Below, one piece after another: positions 16,753 through 25,378 of a stretch of DNA of 64,000 nucleotides; the first letter of the stretch is position 1; each line of letters starts with the position of its first letter. The notes below the pieces were generated by a model. That model was given only the letters and a program-made list of their open reading frames with translations. It did not search any database and was not told the DNA's origin. The position numbers were made by a program, and so were the translations under genes. This stretch comes from JAHTBL01 sp038532735 (lineage in GTDB: Bacteria; Pseudomonadota; Alphaproteobacteria; Rhodobacterales; Rhodobacteraceae), in the NCBI GenBank assembly GCA_038532735.1, contig JBCBAC010000005.1, positions 214,045 through 278,044 of the forward strand, written 5' to 3'.

Positions 16753-17610
16753 ATGACAAAATACGTAGCCACGCGCGCTGCGACCGCGATTGCCCTGGCA
16801 GCCGGTCTTGCGTTTGCAGCCACAGCTGACGAAGCCGCCAACCTGGTCGTCAACGAAGAGATCGAGATGGTCACCCGCACCGCGGCCCCTGCGCATGTCG
16901 AGAACCTCGATGAAATCGTGTCGGGCTGGGTGTTCCGCTCGGACGAAACTCAGGCGCTTCAGATGGACGATTTCGACAATCCCGGCATGATCTTTGTCGA
17001 TCAGGGTCTCGATCAGTGGAACGAGGTCGCTGGCACTGCCGAGAAGTCTTGTGCATCGTGCCATGAAGCTGTCGAAGACAGCATGGCCGGTGTTCGTGCG
17101 GTTTACCCCAAGTGGAACGAAGAGGCCGGAGAGGTCCGCACCCTTGCGATGCAGATCAACGATTGCCGCGAGAACCAGATGGGCGCAGAGCCTTATAAGT
17201 ACACTGGTGGCAAGATGGCCAATATGGAGGCGCTGATTTCCGTGCAGTCTCGCGGGATGCCGGTCAATGTCGCCATCGACGGCCCTGTTGCGGCCACATG
17301 GGAAGCGGGCAAGGAACTGTATTATACCCGCACCGGCCAGCTTGAGCTGAGCTGCGCCAATTGCCACGAGGACAATTATGGCAACATGATCCGCGCAGAT
17401 CACCTCTCTCAGGGCCAGATCAACGGCTTTCCGGTTTACCGTCTGAAGAACGCCAAGCTGAACACGGCGCACGCGCGTTTCAAAGGCTGCGTCCGCGACA
17501 CACGGGCTGAGACCTACAAACCCGGCTCGGACGAATTCATCGCGCTTGAGCTTTACGTCGCCTCACGTGGCAACGGCCTGTCGGTCGAAGCCCCGTCGGT
17601 GCGCAACTAA
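16753..17610 (+). CDS. soxA: SoxA, diheme cytochrome c subunit of SoxXA
   Basis: The 285-residue periplasmic cytochrome has two CxxCH sites, CASCH at 100-104 and CANCH at 201-205, so it is a diheme SoxA. Cys138 (in NDCRENQ) and Cys246 (in FKGCVRD) occupy the positions of the distal cysteine ligands; the second is the persulfide-bearing active-site cysteine. A signal peptide covers about residues 1-25. It is followed by a hairpin with a T-run before soxB. Confidence 0.95.
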   Translation: MTKYVATRAATAIALAAGLAFAATADEAANLVVNEEIEMVTRTAAPAHVENLDEIVSGWVFRSDETQALQMDDFDNPGMIFVDQGLDQWNEVAGTAEKSCASCHEAVEDSMAGVRAVYPKWNEEAGEVRTLAMQINDCRENQMGAEPYKYTGGKMANMEALISVQSRGMPVNVAIDGPVAATWEAGKELYYTRTGQLELSCANCHEDNYGNMIRADHLSQGQINGFPVYRLKNAKLNTAHARFKGCVRDTRAETYKPGSDEFIALELYVASRGNGLSVEAPSVRN

Positions 17611-17620
17611 ACACAAAAGG

Positions 17621-17650
17621 CCCGCGCAGCAGCGATGTTGCGCGGGTTTT
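17621..17650 (+). terminator. Intrinsic terminator or attenuator between soxA and soxB
   Basis: An 8-bp perfect stem CCCGCGCA/TGCGCGGG (17621-17628 with 17639-17646) has a 10-base loop and is followed directly by TTTT, then CTTT. It lies 11 bp after the soxA stop and 58 bp before the soxB start. It could lower expression of soxB-F relative to soxXYZA. Confidence 0.7.
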
Positions 17651-17707
17651 CTTTACGCTGAAACATTCACGAACGCGCATATAATCGCGCAGCAAGGAAC
17701 GACACAG

Positions 17708-19402
17708 ATGATCTCACGGCGCGATTTCATGCAGGTGGCCATGGCAAGCTCGGCCATTGTGGGCCTCTCGGGTTTTGGCAACTGGTCGCGGCTCGCCGCC
17801 CAGCAGGCGTTGACCCAGGACCAGCTTCTTGAGTTCGAGACCTCCGGCAACGTAACGCTGATCCATGTCACCGACATTCACGCGCAGCTGAAGCCCGTGT
17901 GGTTCCGCGAGCCCGAGATCAATCTGGGCGTCGGTATTGCGGACGGCCAGCCGCCCCACCTGACCGGGCAGGATTTCCTGAAGCGCTACAACATCACACC
18001 GGGCACCCCCGCCGATTATGCGCTGACCTATAACGACTTCACGGCGCTGGCGCAGACCTATGGCCGCGTCGGCGGGATGGACCGCATTGCCACGGTCGTC
18101 AAAGCGATCCGCGCGGACCGCCCCGACGCTTTGTTGCTGGATGGTGGCGACACATGGCAAGGCAGCTATACCGCGCTGAAGACCAACGGTCAGGACATGG
18201 TCAACGCCATGAACGCGCTTGGCGTGGATGCGATGACCAGCCACTGGGAATTTACCCTCGGCATCGACCGCGTGACGGAAATCGTTGAAAACGAACTGAA
18301 CTTCCCCTTCCTGGGTGCCAACATCTTTGACACCGAATGGGACGAGCGCGCCTACGAGCCGTTCAAGATGTTCGAGCGCGGCGGCGTGCAGATCGCCGTC
18401 ATCGGGCAGGCCTTCCCCTATATGCCCATCGCCAACCCCGGCTGGATGTTCCCCGGACTTAGCTTCGGTGTCCGCCGCGAAAACATGGCTGAGGTCGTGC
18501 AGGAAGCCCGCGACGCAGGCGCCGAACTGGTCGTCCTGCTCAGCCACAACGGCTTTGACGTGGACCGCAAGCTGGCGATGGATGTGGACGGGATCGACAT
18601 CATCCTGACCGGTCATACCCATGATGCCCTGCCCGAGCCTTTGCAGGTCAACAATACCTTCCTCATTGCCTCCGGCTCCCACGGTAAATTCGTCTCGCGT
18701 CTGGATCTGGACGTCCGTGATGGCGCGCTGAAAGGCATCAATCACAAGCTGATCCCGATCTTCTCGGACGTGATCGCCCCCGATCCTGAAATGACCGCGC
18801 TGGTGGACGCAGAACGCGCGCCCTATGAGGCCGAATTGACCGAAGTCATCGGCAAAACCGAAAGCCTGCTCTACCGCCGCGGCAACTTCAACGGCACGTG
18901 GGACGACCTGATCTGCAACGCCCTGATCGAGGAGCGTGAGGCCGACATCGCGCTGTCGCCCGGCTTCCGCTGGGGCGCGTCGGTTCTGCCCGGTCAGGAC
19001 ATCACCCGCGAGGATATCTTCAACGCCACCGCGATGAGTTATCCGAACGCGTATCGGTCCGAAATGACCGGCGAATTCCTGCATGTCATCCTTGAAGACG
19101 TGGCTGACAACCTGTTCAACCCGGACCCCTATTACCAGCAGGGCGGCGATATGGTGCGCGTGGGCGGCATGGGCTACCGCATTGATATCTCGAAGAAACA
19201 AGGGGAGCGGATCACCGATATGACCCTCCTCAAGACCGGTGAGAAAATCGATCCCGCCAAGACCTATGTCGTCTCAGGCTGGGCGTCGGTCAATGAAGGC
19301 ACCGAAGGCCCGCCCATCTGGGACGTCGTCGAGTCCCACATCCGCAAACAAGAAGTGATCAACATTGACCCGAACCAGTCGGTCAAGGTTGTCGGAACCT
19401 AA
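17708..19402 (+). CDS. soxB: SoxB, dimanganese thiosulfohydrolase
   Basis: SoxB releases sulfate from the SoxY-bound thiosulfonate. The 564-residue product has a twin-arginine signal (SRRDFMQVAMAS), then a metallophosphatase domain with VTDIHAQ (Asp56, His58), DGGDTWQGS, the HWEFT motif and GHTHDALP. A 5'-nucleotidase C-terminal domain follows, as in all SoxB. The ATG at 17708 has AAGGAA 8 bases upstream and gives the standard length; the frame is open further 5', but that part overlaps soxA and the hairpin. The next gene, soxC, starts 18 bp downstream. Confidence 0.96.
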   Translation: MISRRDFMQVAMASSAIVGLSGFGNWSRLAAQQALTQDQLLEFETSGNVTLIHVTDIHAQLKPVWFREPEINLGVGIADGQPPHLTGQDFLKRYNITPGTPADYALTYNDFTALAQTYGRVGGMDRIATVVKAIRADRPDALLLDGGDTWQGSYTALKTNGQDMVNAMNALGVDAMTSHWEFTLGIDRVTEIVENELNFPFLGANIFDTEWDERAYEPFKMFERGGVQIAVIGQAFPYMPIANPGWMFPGLSFGVRRENMAEVVQEARDAGAELVVLLSHNGFDVDRKLAMDVDGIDIILTGHTHDALPEPLQVNNTFLIASGSHGKFVSRLDLDVRDGALKGINHKLIPIFSDVIAPDPEMTALVDAERAPYEAELTEVIGKTESLLYRRGNFNGTWDDLICNALIEEREADIALSPGFRWGASVLPGQDITREDIFNATAMSYPNAYRSEMTGEFLHVILEDVADNLFNPDPYYQQGGDMVRVGGMGYRIDISKKQGERITDMTLLKTGEKIDPAKTYVVSGWASVNEGTEGPPIWDVVESHIRKQEVINIDPNQSVKVVGT

Positions 19403-19420
19403 CCCCCGGAGGACCCCTGA

Positions 19421-20695
19421 ATGAGCGATCCGACCCAATCATCCCGCCGCGCGTTCCTGCGTGGTAGTGCCGCCGCCCTTGCCGGTGGTGCCGCAACCGC
19501 CGCAAGCGCCGGCACGCCCGATCCACTGATCACGGAAGTGCAAAGCTGGGCCTCGGGCCTTGGTGAAGGCGTGGATGAGACGCCCTACGGCCTGCCGATC
19601 CGGTTCGAAAGTGACGTGGTGCGCCGCAACGTGCCGTGGCTGACCGCCGATCCGATCTCGTCGATCAACTTCACGCCGATCCACGCGCTGGACGGCACGA
19701 TCACGCCGCAGGGCTGCGCGTTCGAACGTCACCATTCGGGTGCGATCGAACTGGCCAAGGAAGACTACCGGTTGATGATCAACGGTCTGGTCGACCGCCC
19801 GCTGGTCTTCACCTATGAAGATCTTGAGCGCTTCCCCCGTGAAAACCACGTCTATTTCTGCGAATGCGCCGCAAATACCGGCATGGAATGGGCGGGCGCG
19901 CAACTGAACGGCGTGCAGTTCACCCACGGTATGATCCACAACATGGAATATTCCGGCGTCTCCCTGCGCACCATTCTGGAAGAAGCCGGTTTGGACGCCG
20001 CAGGCGATCTTGCCGACAAGTGGGTCTATGTCGAAGGGGCGGATGCGTCCTCGAACGGTCGCTCCATCCCGATGGAAAAAGCGCTGGATGACGTTCTGGT
20101 CGCCTTCAAGGCCAATGGCGAGGCGCTGCGCAAAGAGCACGGCTACCCTGTCCGCCTTGTTGTGCCCGGTTGGGAAGGCAACATGTGGGTCAAATGGCTG
20201 CGCCGCGTCGAGGTCATGGACGGCCCCGTGGAAAGCCGCGAAGAGACGTCGAAATACACCGACGTTCTGGCCGATGGCACCGCGCGCAAATGGACATGGG
20301 TGATGGATGCGAAATCCGTCATCACCTCGCCCAGCCCGCAATCGCCCATCAAACACGGCCCCGGCCCGCTGGTTATCACAGGTCTGGCATGGTCCGGCCA
20401 CGGCAAGATCACCCGTGTCGATGTCTCCAAAGACGGCGGAATCACATGGGAGACCGCCCGCCTCGGCAAGGCCGAGGAGGACAGCAAGGCCCTCACCCGC
20501 TTCTATCTGGATACCGAGTGGAACGGCGAGGACTGGCTGTTGCAAGCCCGCGCCATGGACGAGACCGGCTATATCCAGCCCACCAAGGACCAGCTGCGCG
20601 ACGTCCGCGGCGAGAACTCGATCTATCACAACAACTGCATCCAGACATGGCACATCACACCCGATGGGGAGGCTGAAAATGTCGAAGTTTCTTAA
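19421..20695 (+). CDS. soxC: SoxC, molybdenum subunit of sulfur dehydrogenase Sox(CD)2
   Basis: The 424-residue molybdopterin protein of the sulfite-oxidase family works with SoxD to oxidise the outer sulfane sulfur on SoxY, giving six extra electrons per thiosulfate. It has a Tat signal (SSRRAFLRGSAAALAGG). The molybdenum-binding region contains VYFCECAANTGMEW, and a C-terminal dimerisation domain follows. Presence of soxCD means that thiosulfate can be taken completely to sulfate without sulfur globules. It overlaps soxD by 17 bases. Confidence 0.95.
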   Translation: MSDPTQSSRRAFLRGSAAALAGGAATAASAGTPDPLITEVQSWASGLGEGVDETPYGLPIRFESDVVRRNVPWLTADPISSINFTPIHALDGTITPQGCAFERHHSGAIELAKEDYRLMINGLVDRPLVFTYEDLERFPRENHVYFCECAANTGMEWAGAQLNGVQFTHGMIHNMEYSGVSLRTILEEAGLDAAGDLADKWVYVEGADASSNGRSIPMEKALDDVLVAFKANGEALRKEHGYPVRLVVPGWEGNMWVKWLRRVEVMDGPVESREETSKYTDVLADGTARKWTWVMDAKSVITSPSPQSPIKHGPGPLVITGLAWSGHGKITRVDVSKDGGITWETARLGKAEEDSKALTRFYLDTEWNGEDWLLQARAMDETGYIQPTKDQLRDVRGENSIYHNNCIQTWHITPDGEAENVEVS

Positions 20696-21725
20696 GGGGG
20701 CCCTCGCCGCGACAGTATTGGCGACCCCCGTTTTCGCCGAAGGCTACGGTCTGGGCCGCGAAGCCCTGCCCGAGGAAATCGCAGCCTGGGATGTGGACAT
20801 CCGCCCCGGTGGCGCGGGTCTGCCTGAAGGTAAAGGCGACGTCTGGACCGGCGAAGAGGTTTTCGCCGACTATTGCGCGGTCTGCCATGGCGATTTTGCG
20901 GAAGGCGTCGACAACTGGCCCGTTCTGGCCGGTGGTTTCGACACGCTCGCCGACAAGGACCCGGTGAAGACTGTCGGCTCTTACTGGCCGCACCTCTCGA
21001 CCGTCTGGGATTACATCAACCGCTCCATGCCCTTTGGCGGCGCGCAGACGCTGACCCCCGACGAGGTTTACGCCATCACGGCCTATATCCTTTATTCCAA
21101 CGATATGGTGGATGACGATTTCGAACTCAGCCACGATAATTTTGGCGAATTCGAGATGTATAACGCCGACGGCTTCATCATCGATGACCGCGCCGAGACG
21201 GAATACACGATCTGGACCGGTGAACCGTGCATGGAGAACTGCAAGGACAGCGTCGAGATCACGATGCGCGCCTCTGTGGTCGACGTGACCCCCGAGGAAA
21301 CCGCCGAAGAAGAAGCCGCTGTTCAGGCTTCAGAGACCACGCAGGTCGCAGCCGTCGCGGAAGAGGCCCCTGTTGAAGAGGCCTCCGTCGTTGCAGCCCT
21401 CGACCCCGAGTTGGTCGCAGCGGGCGAGAAGGCCTTCAAGAAGTGCTCCGCCTGCCATCAGGTCGGCGCGGATGCGAAAAACCGCACTGGGCCTGCGCTG
21501 AATGGCATCATGGGGGCCGCAGCCGGTCAGGCTGAAGGGTTCAAATACTCCAAGGCACTCAAAGCTATGGCCGAGGATGGCCTGATCTGGGACGAGGCGA
21601 ACATGGCCGCTTTCCTCACCAAGCCTCGCGATTTCATGAAAGGCACCAAGATGTCCTTCTCCGGCTTCCGCAAGGAAAGCGATCTTGAGGCTGTGATTGA
21701 ATACCTCAAAAGCCACGCAGAGTAA
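20679..21725 (+). CDS. soxD: SoxD, diheme cytochrome c of sulfur dehydrogenase
   Basis: The 348-residue cytochrome is the electron acceptor of SoxC. It has a signal peptide (1-20), an N-terminal heme site CAVCH (66-70), an Ala/Glu/Val-rich linker (about 201-240) and a C-terminal cytochrome c2-like domain with CSACH (256-260). The start lies inside the end of soxC and is preceded by GGGGAGG. The frame extends far upstream inside soxC, but only this ATG gives a signal peptide. The linker suggests that the second domain is mobile. Confidence 0.95.
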   Translation: MSKFLKGALAATVLATPVFAEGYGLGREALPEEIAAWDVDIRPGGAGLPEGKGDVWTGEEVFADYCAVCHGDFAEGVDNWPVLAGGFDTLADKDPVKTVGSYWPHLSTVWDYINRSMPFGGAQTLTPDEVYAITAYILYSNDMVDDDFELSHDNFGEFEMYNADGFIIDDRAETEYTIWTGEPCMENCKDSVEITMRASVVDVTPEETAEEEAAVQASETTQVAAVAEEAPVEEASVVAALDPELVAAGEKAFKKCSACHQVGADAKNRTGPALNGIMGAAAGQAEGFKYSKALKAMAEDGLIWDEANMAAFLTKPRDFMKGTKMSFSGFRKESDLEAVIEYLKSHAE

Positions 21726-21728
21726 GCG

Positions 21729-22433
21729 ATGGTGCGCAAATTAGGACCCTGCCTCGCACTGGCCGTGATCCTCACGGCGGGTGCCCTTTGCGCGGAGGAG
21801 ATCGGCGATCCGGAAAACGGCGCCGATCTTTTCGGCTACTGCTCGGGCTGCCATCAGGTCGGCGCGGATGCCGAAAACGGGATTGGCCCACACTTGAACG
21901 GCCTCTTCGGCCGCCCCGCTGGCAGCATCGACGGGTTTTACTACTCCGACGGTCTGGCCCGGATGGGGGCTGACGGGCTGGTCTGGGATCTGCGCACGCT
22001 GGACGCCTATATCGAGAACCCGGTGGCGCTGGTCTCTGGCACGCGGATGAGCTTTGACGGCTGGGAGGACGCGCAAGAGCGTGCCGATGTGCTGGCCTAT
22101 CTGCGCGCGTTCTCGGACGATCCCGCCAACATCCCCGAGGCGGAGCCAACAGCCCGCCCGTCCGAAGTCGATTTGCCGCCCGAGGTGCTCGCCATCGAAG
22201 GTGACGTGGCTTACGGCGAATACCTCGCCAGCGATTGCAAGACCTGCCATCAGCAAGACGGCTCAGACGAAGGCATCCCTTCGATCACGCGCTGGCCGGT
22301 TGATGATTTTGTTGTAGCCATGCACGCTTACAAGCGTAAAATCAGGCCACACCCTGTGATGCAGATGCAGGCCGGGCGCCTGTCCGACGAAGAGATTGCA
22401 GCGCTTGCTGCCTATTTCAAAGACCTCGAATAA
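21729..22433 (+). CDS. soxE: SoxE, diheme cytochrome c subunit
   Basis: The 234-residue diheme cytochrome has a signal peptide (about 1-22) and heme sites CSGCH (38-42) and CKTCH (170-174). It pairs with the flavoprotein SoxF, forming a flavocytochrome c that oxidises sulfide. Its first domain is clearly similar to the C-terminal domain of SoxD (both contain CHQVGADA), which points to an old duplication within the locus. The ATG is 3 bases after the soxD stop, so the genes are tightly coupled. Confidence 0.93.
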   Translation: MVRKLGPCLALAVILTAGALCAEEIGDPENGADLFGYCSGCHQVGADAENGIGPHLNGLFGRPAGSIDGFYYSDGLARMGADGLVWDLRTLDAYIENPVALVSGTRMSFDGWEDAQERADVLAYLRAFSDDPANIPEAEPTARPSEVDLPPEVLAIEGDVAYGEYLASDCKTCHQQDGSDEGIPSITRWPVDDFVVAMHAYKRKIRPHPVMQMQAGRLSDEEIAALAAYFKDLE

Positions 22434-22462
22434 CGAGGCTTCATTTTAATGGGAGGAAAGAC

Positions 22463-23728
22463 ATGACTTTGAACAGACGGACCTTCATCGGGACCGCCGC
22501 CATAGGCTCGGCCGCATTATCGGCCCCGCTTCTGGCGACAGCCCAAGGCAAACCGCGCGTCGTCGTTGTGGGAGGCGGGGCAGGTGGCGCGACCGCCGCG
22601 CGCTACATCGCGAAAGACAGCGAAGGCGCGATTGATGTGACGCTGATCGAGCCCAGCCGCGCCTATTACACCTGCTTCTTCTCGAACCTCTATATCGGCG
22701 GTTTCCAAGAGATGGACGATCTGGGTCACACCTATGGCAAGCTCGCCTCTGACTACGGGATCAACGTGGTGCATGACTGGGCCACGGGTGTGGACCGGGA
22801 CGCCAAGACCGTCGCCCTCGCAGGCGGCGGGACAGTCCCCTATGACCGGCTGATCCTGTCGCCGGGCATCGACTTCATCGACGGTTCCGTCGCCGGATGG
22901 GACCAGTCCGCGCAAGGCGTGATGCCCCACGCCTATAAGGGCGGCACACAAGCGGAACTGTTGAAAGCGCAGATCATGGCGATGCCCGAAGGCGGCACTT
23001 TTGCGATGGTCGCCCCGCCGAACCCGTATCGCTGCCCGCCGGGACCTTACGAGCGGATTTCGATGGTCGCGCATCTGCTGAAAGAGGTGAACCCGACCGC
23101 CAAGATCATCGTGGCAGACCCGAAAGAGAAATTCTCGAAAATGGCGCTCTTCCAGGAAGGTTGGGCCGATCACTATGACGGCATGATCGACTGGATCGGT
23201 TCCGAGTTTGGCGGCGGCAATATCGAGGTGCGCCCAGACACGATGGAAGTTGTGATCGACGGCGAGGTCACGAAGGTCGACGCCGCCAACGTGATCCCTG
23301 CGATGAAAGCAGGCCTGATCGTCGAACGCGCGGGCCTGACCGAAGGCAATTGGGCGCCCGTGGTGCCTGCCACGATGCAAAGCCGGATGGACGAGAACAT
23401 CCACATCCTCGGCGATGCGTCCAGCCAGGGCGATATGCCAAAATCCGGCTACTCGGCCAACTCTCAGGCGAAAGTCGCAGCAATGGCTGTGCGCGGCGCG
23501 CTCACGGGCAGCCGCGTCTTCCCGGCGAAATTCTCCAACACCTGTTGGTCGCTCATTGAGACCAATGACGGCGTGAAAGTCGGCGCCACCTATGAGGCCA
23601 CGGAAGAGAAAATCGCCAAGGTCGACGGCTTCATCTCGGAAACGGGCGAAAGCGACGAGCTGCGCAAAGCCACCTACGAAGAAAGCCTTGGTTGGTATGC
23701 AGGCATCACGTCCGACATGTTCGGCTAA
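22463..23728 (+). CDS. soxF: SoxF, FAD flavoprotein of flavocytochrome c sulfide dehydrogenase
   Basis: The 421-residue FAD protein has a twin-arginine signal (NRRTFIGTAAIGSAAL), an FAD-binding motif VVVVGGGAGGATAA at about 33-46, and the FCSD C-terminal domain. Cysteines in YRCPPGPYER and FSNTCWSL are placed as the redox disulfide of sulfide dehydrogenases, and Cys71 could be the covalent flavin site. With SoxE it would oxidise sulfide and also activate the Sox system. It is the last gene of the rightward arm and ends at a strong hairpin shared with the converging usp gene. Confidence 0.94.
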   Translation: MTLNRRTFIGTAAIGSAALSAPLLATAQGKPRVVVVGGGAGGATAARYIAKDSEGAIDVTLIEPSRAYYTCFFSNLYIGGFQEMDDLGHTYGKLASDYGINVVHDWATGVDRDAKTVALAGGGTVPYDRLILSPGIDFIDGSVAGWDQSAQGVMPHAYKGGTQAELLKAQIMAMPEGGTFAMVAPPNPYRCPPGPYERISMVAHLLKEVNPTAKIIVADPKEKFSKMALFQEGWADHYDGMIDWIGSEFGGGNIEVRPDTMEVVIDGEVTKVDAANVIPAMKAGLIVERAGLTEGNWAPVVPATMQSRMDENIHILGDASSQGDMPKSGYSANSQAKVAAMAVRGALTGSRVFPAKFSNTCWSLIETNDGVKVGATYEATEEKIAKVDGFISETGESDELRKATYEESLGWYAGITSDMFG

Positions 23729-23734
23729 GAAAAC

Positions 23735-23763
23735 GGTCGGGGCGCAGCAAATGCGCCCCGACC
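23735..23763. terminator. Strong bidirectional hairpin between soxF and usp
   Basis: A perfect 12-bp stem, GGTCGGGGCGCA with TGCGCCCCGACC, has the 5-base loop GCAAA. It sits between the converging soxF and usp genes. A short A-run precedes the stem on this strand, which gives a T-run downstream for transcripts coming from usp; on the sox side it is followed by only TCCCC. Confidence 0.75.
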
Positions 23764-23767
23764 TCCC

Positions 23768-24214
23768 CTAGATCACCGACAGGCAAGCGCATTCCGCCAG
23801 ATGGTTCACCCGCTGCGTTGTGCTGCCCTGCAAGAGCGATCCGACAGAGCCGAGCCCTCGCCGTCCGGTCACGATCAGATCCGCCCCCACTTCTTTGGCA
23901 CAGGCGATGATGTGATCGCCGGGATCGCCCATCTCCATATGGGTGTCGGTCACGCTTTGACCCATGTCGTCCGCAATCTCGCGGCCCGCGTCGAAAATCT
24001 TCTCCGCCGCCTCCTTCACCTCGTCCGGCGATGGCATAGTGGTCGCCATATGATAGCCCGCCACGGCCCCCATCGCGAAAGCCACGGTATGCGGCTGAGG
24101 CGTATGGACCAGATGCAGCTCGGAGCTGTACTTCCCGGCCAGATCACAGGCCAGCCGCAAGGCACGCTCTGACTGTTCCGACCCGTCCAGCCCGACAACG
24201 ATCTTCGCAAACAT
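23768..24214 (-). CDS. Universal stress protein (UspA family)
   Basis: The 148-residue protein has one Usp domain. The ATP-binding motif G-x2-G-x9-G-S/T is intact in GRRGLGSVGSLLQGST near the C-terminus, so it is of the ATP-binding type. The start MFAKIVVGLDGSEQS and an AGGGAGG ribosome binding site are clear. A canonical FNR-type box lies 61 bp upstream, which suggests induction at low oxygen. It converges on soxF. Confidence 0.92.
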   Translation of the reverse strand: MFAKIVVGLDGSEQSERALRLACDLAGKYSSELHLVHTPQPHTVAFAMGAVAGYHMATTMPSPDEVKEAAEKIFDAGREIADDMGQSVTDTHMEMGDPGDHIIACAKEVGADLIVTGRRGLGSVGSLLQGSTTQRVNHLAECACLSVI

Positions 24215-24275
24215 CGTCTTTCCTCCCTAATGTGACATGTGGCACCTAAGGTAAGGACAAAGCCCGCAAGACGAC

Positions 24276-24289
24276 TTGACCTGCGTCAA
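24276..24289. promoter_or_regulatory. FNR/FnrL-type box upstream of usp
   Basis: The palindrome TTGAC-CTGC-GTCAA fits the FNR/FnrL consensus TTGA-N6-TCAA, with symmetrical inner bases. Its centre is about 68 bp upstream of the usp start, a sensible distance for an activator site. FNR-type control of usp genes is common in Rhodobacterales. Confidence 0.7.
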
Positions 24290-24311
24290 AAGCTGCACGT
24301 CGCGCAGCGCC

Positions 24312-24357
24312 CCAAAGTTTTCAGAAAACTTTGGCCAAGACTTTTCTGAAAAGTCTT
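24312..24357. terminator. Double hairpin between the metallo-beta-lactamase-fold gene and usp
   Basis: There are two perfect stem-loops in tandem. CCAAAGTTTT with AAAACTTTGG closes the loop CAG (24312-24334). AAGACTTTT with AAAAGTCTT closes the loop CTG (24337-24357). They lie 7 bases after the stop codon of the leftward metallo-beta-lactamase-fold gene. They probably terminate or stabilise its transcript, although the T-runs are inside the stems rather than after them. Confidence 0.6.
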
Positions 24358-24364
24358 TCTCCGT

Positions 24365-25315
24365 TCACTCGAACTCCATCTGCTCATAAACCCGGCCTGC
24401 GTTTCTGGTGGCCAGTTCTTCGAACGTGTCAAGATGGGTGTAGGGCGATTGATCGACGTAATAGGCGTCCTCCAAACCACCACCCACCTCCAGATGCGCG
24501 CCGACCTGTTGACGCAGATAGACCAGATAATCCTTCGTATAGCGCCGCACCTGATCCATGTTTGTCGGATGGCCATGACCCGGGATCACATAAGTTGCGC
24601 CCAAGGGCTCAAAGCCCGCGTCCCAGGTTTCGATCCAGTCGGCGGTATAGGTGTGCTCAAAAATCGGCAGCATGCGTTCGTGAAAGGCCATATCGCCCGC
24701 GATCACCAGGCTTTGACGCGGCAACCAGACGACGATGTCGCCCGGAGAATGGGCAGGGCCCAGATAGCGGGCCTCAATCGTGAACTCCCCCAGCTCAACC
24801 GCGTAGATATCCTCAAACGTCTCTGTCGGGCCCTGCAGTTCAGTACCCTCGGCCTTGTCGCGATTATAGCGCTTCATGTTCTCAAGGATCTGCGGGCCGT
24901 ACTCGGCAAACTCAGCCGCCGCGTCGACATGGGCGACGATCGGAACCCCTTGCTCGGCCCAATACCTGTTGCCCAGCATCGCGTGGCCTTGCCCGTTCTC
25001 GTTGAGGACCAAAACCACCGGCTCATCCGTGATCGCCTTGATCTCCTCATGCAGCGTTTGCGCCAGCCCGTAAGCCGCCCCCGCATTGACCACGACCACC
25101 CCCTCGCCCGTCACGATGAAGGACAGATTGTTGTTATGACCGGAATTTTCATAGGTCGGCGGGGCCGTTGCGCCAATGGCGGAGAACACGTGGGGGATCA
25201 CTTCCACGGGTTTCTGATAGAGCAGCGAGCCCGGATATTGATCCGCGATATCCTCGCTCGCAAGGCTCAGCCCACCGATGCAGCACAGCGCTGCCGCGCA
25301 AAGAAAACCACGCAT
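24365..25315 (-). CDS. Periplasmic metallo-beta-lactamase-fold protein, SoxH-like, atypical metal site
   Basis: The 316-residue product has a signal peptide and a metallo-beta-lactamase fold resembling the SoxG/SoxH proteins that accompany sox genes. Later metal motifs are present: GPAHSPGDIVVW, AGDMAF and IPGHGHPTN. The usual first motif HxHxDH is replaced by NENGQGH, so two histidines and the aspartate are missing. The protein either binds one metal or has a changed site. I take the ATG at 25315, with GGAGG 6 bases upstream, rather than the GTG one codon before. An exact SoxR-type operator lies just upstream, so it belongs to the sulfur regulon. Confidence 0.8.
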   Translation of the reverse strand: MRGFLCAAALCCIGGLSLASEDIADQYPGSLLYQKPVEVIPHVFSAIGATAPPTYENSGHNNNLSFIVTGEGVVVVNAGAAYGLAQTLHEEIKAITDEPVVLVLNENGQGHAMLGNRYWAEQGVPIVAHVDAAAEFAEYGPQILENMKRYNRDKAEGTELQGPTETFEDIYAVELGEFTIEARYLGPAHSPGDIVVWLPRQSLVIAGDMAFHERMLPIFEHTYTADWIETWDAGFEPLGATYVIPGHGHPTNMDQVRRYTKDYLVYLRQQVGAHLEVGGGLEDAYYVDQSPYTHLDTFEELATRNAGRVYEQMEFE

Positions 25316-25327
25316 CACATCCTCCCA

Positions 25328-25343
25328 TTCAATTTTTTGAATA
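25328..25343. promoter_or_regulatory. SoxR-type operator upstream of the SoxH-like gene
   Basis: ATTCAATTTTTTGAAT is an exact ATTC-N8-GAAT match and nearly a perfect palindrome. It lies 13-28 bp upstream of the start codon, directly before the ribosome binding site. Repressor bound here would cover the promoter or early transcript. It is also 36 bp from the end of the upstream YeeE/YedE gene. Confidence 0.75.
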
Positions 25344-25378
25344 AGATGCGAAAGCGCGCGTTAAGTCAATGAAAAGGC

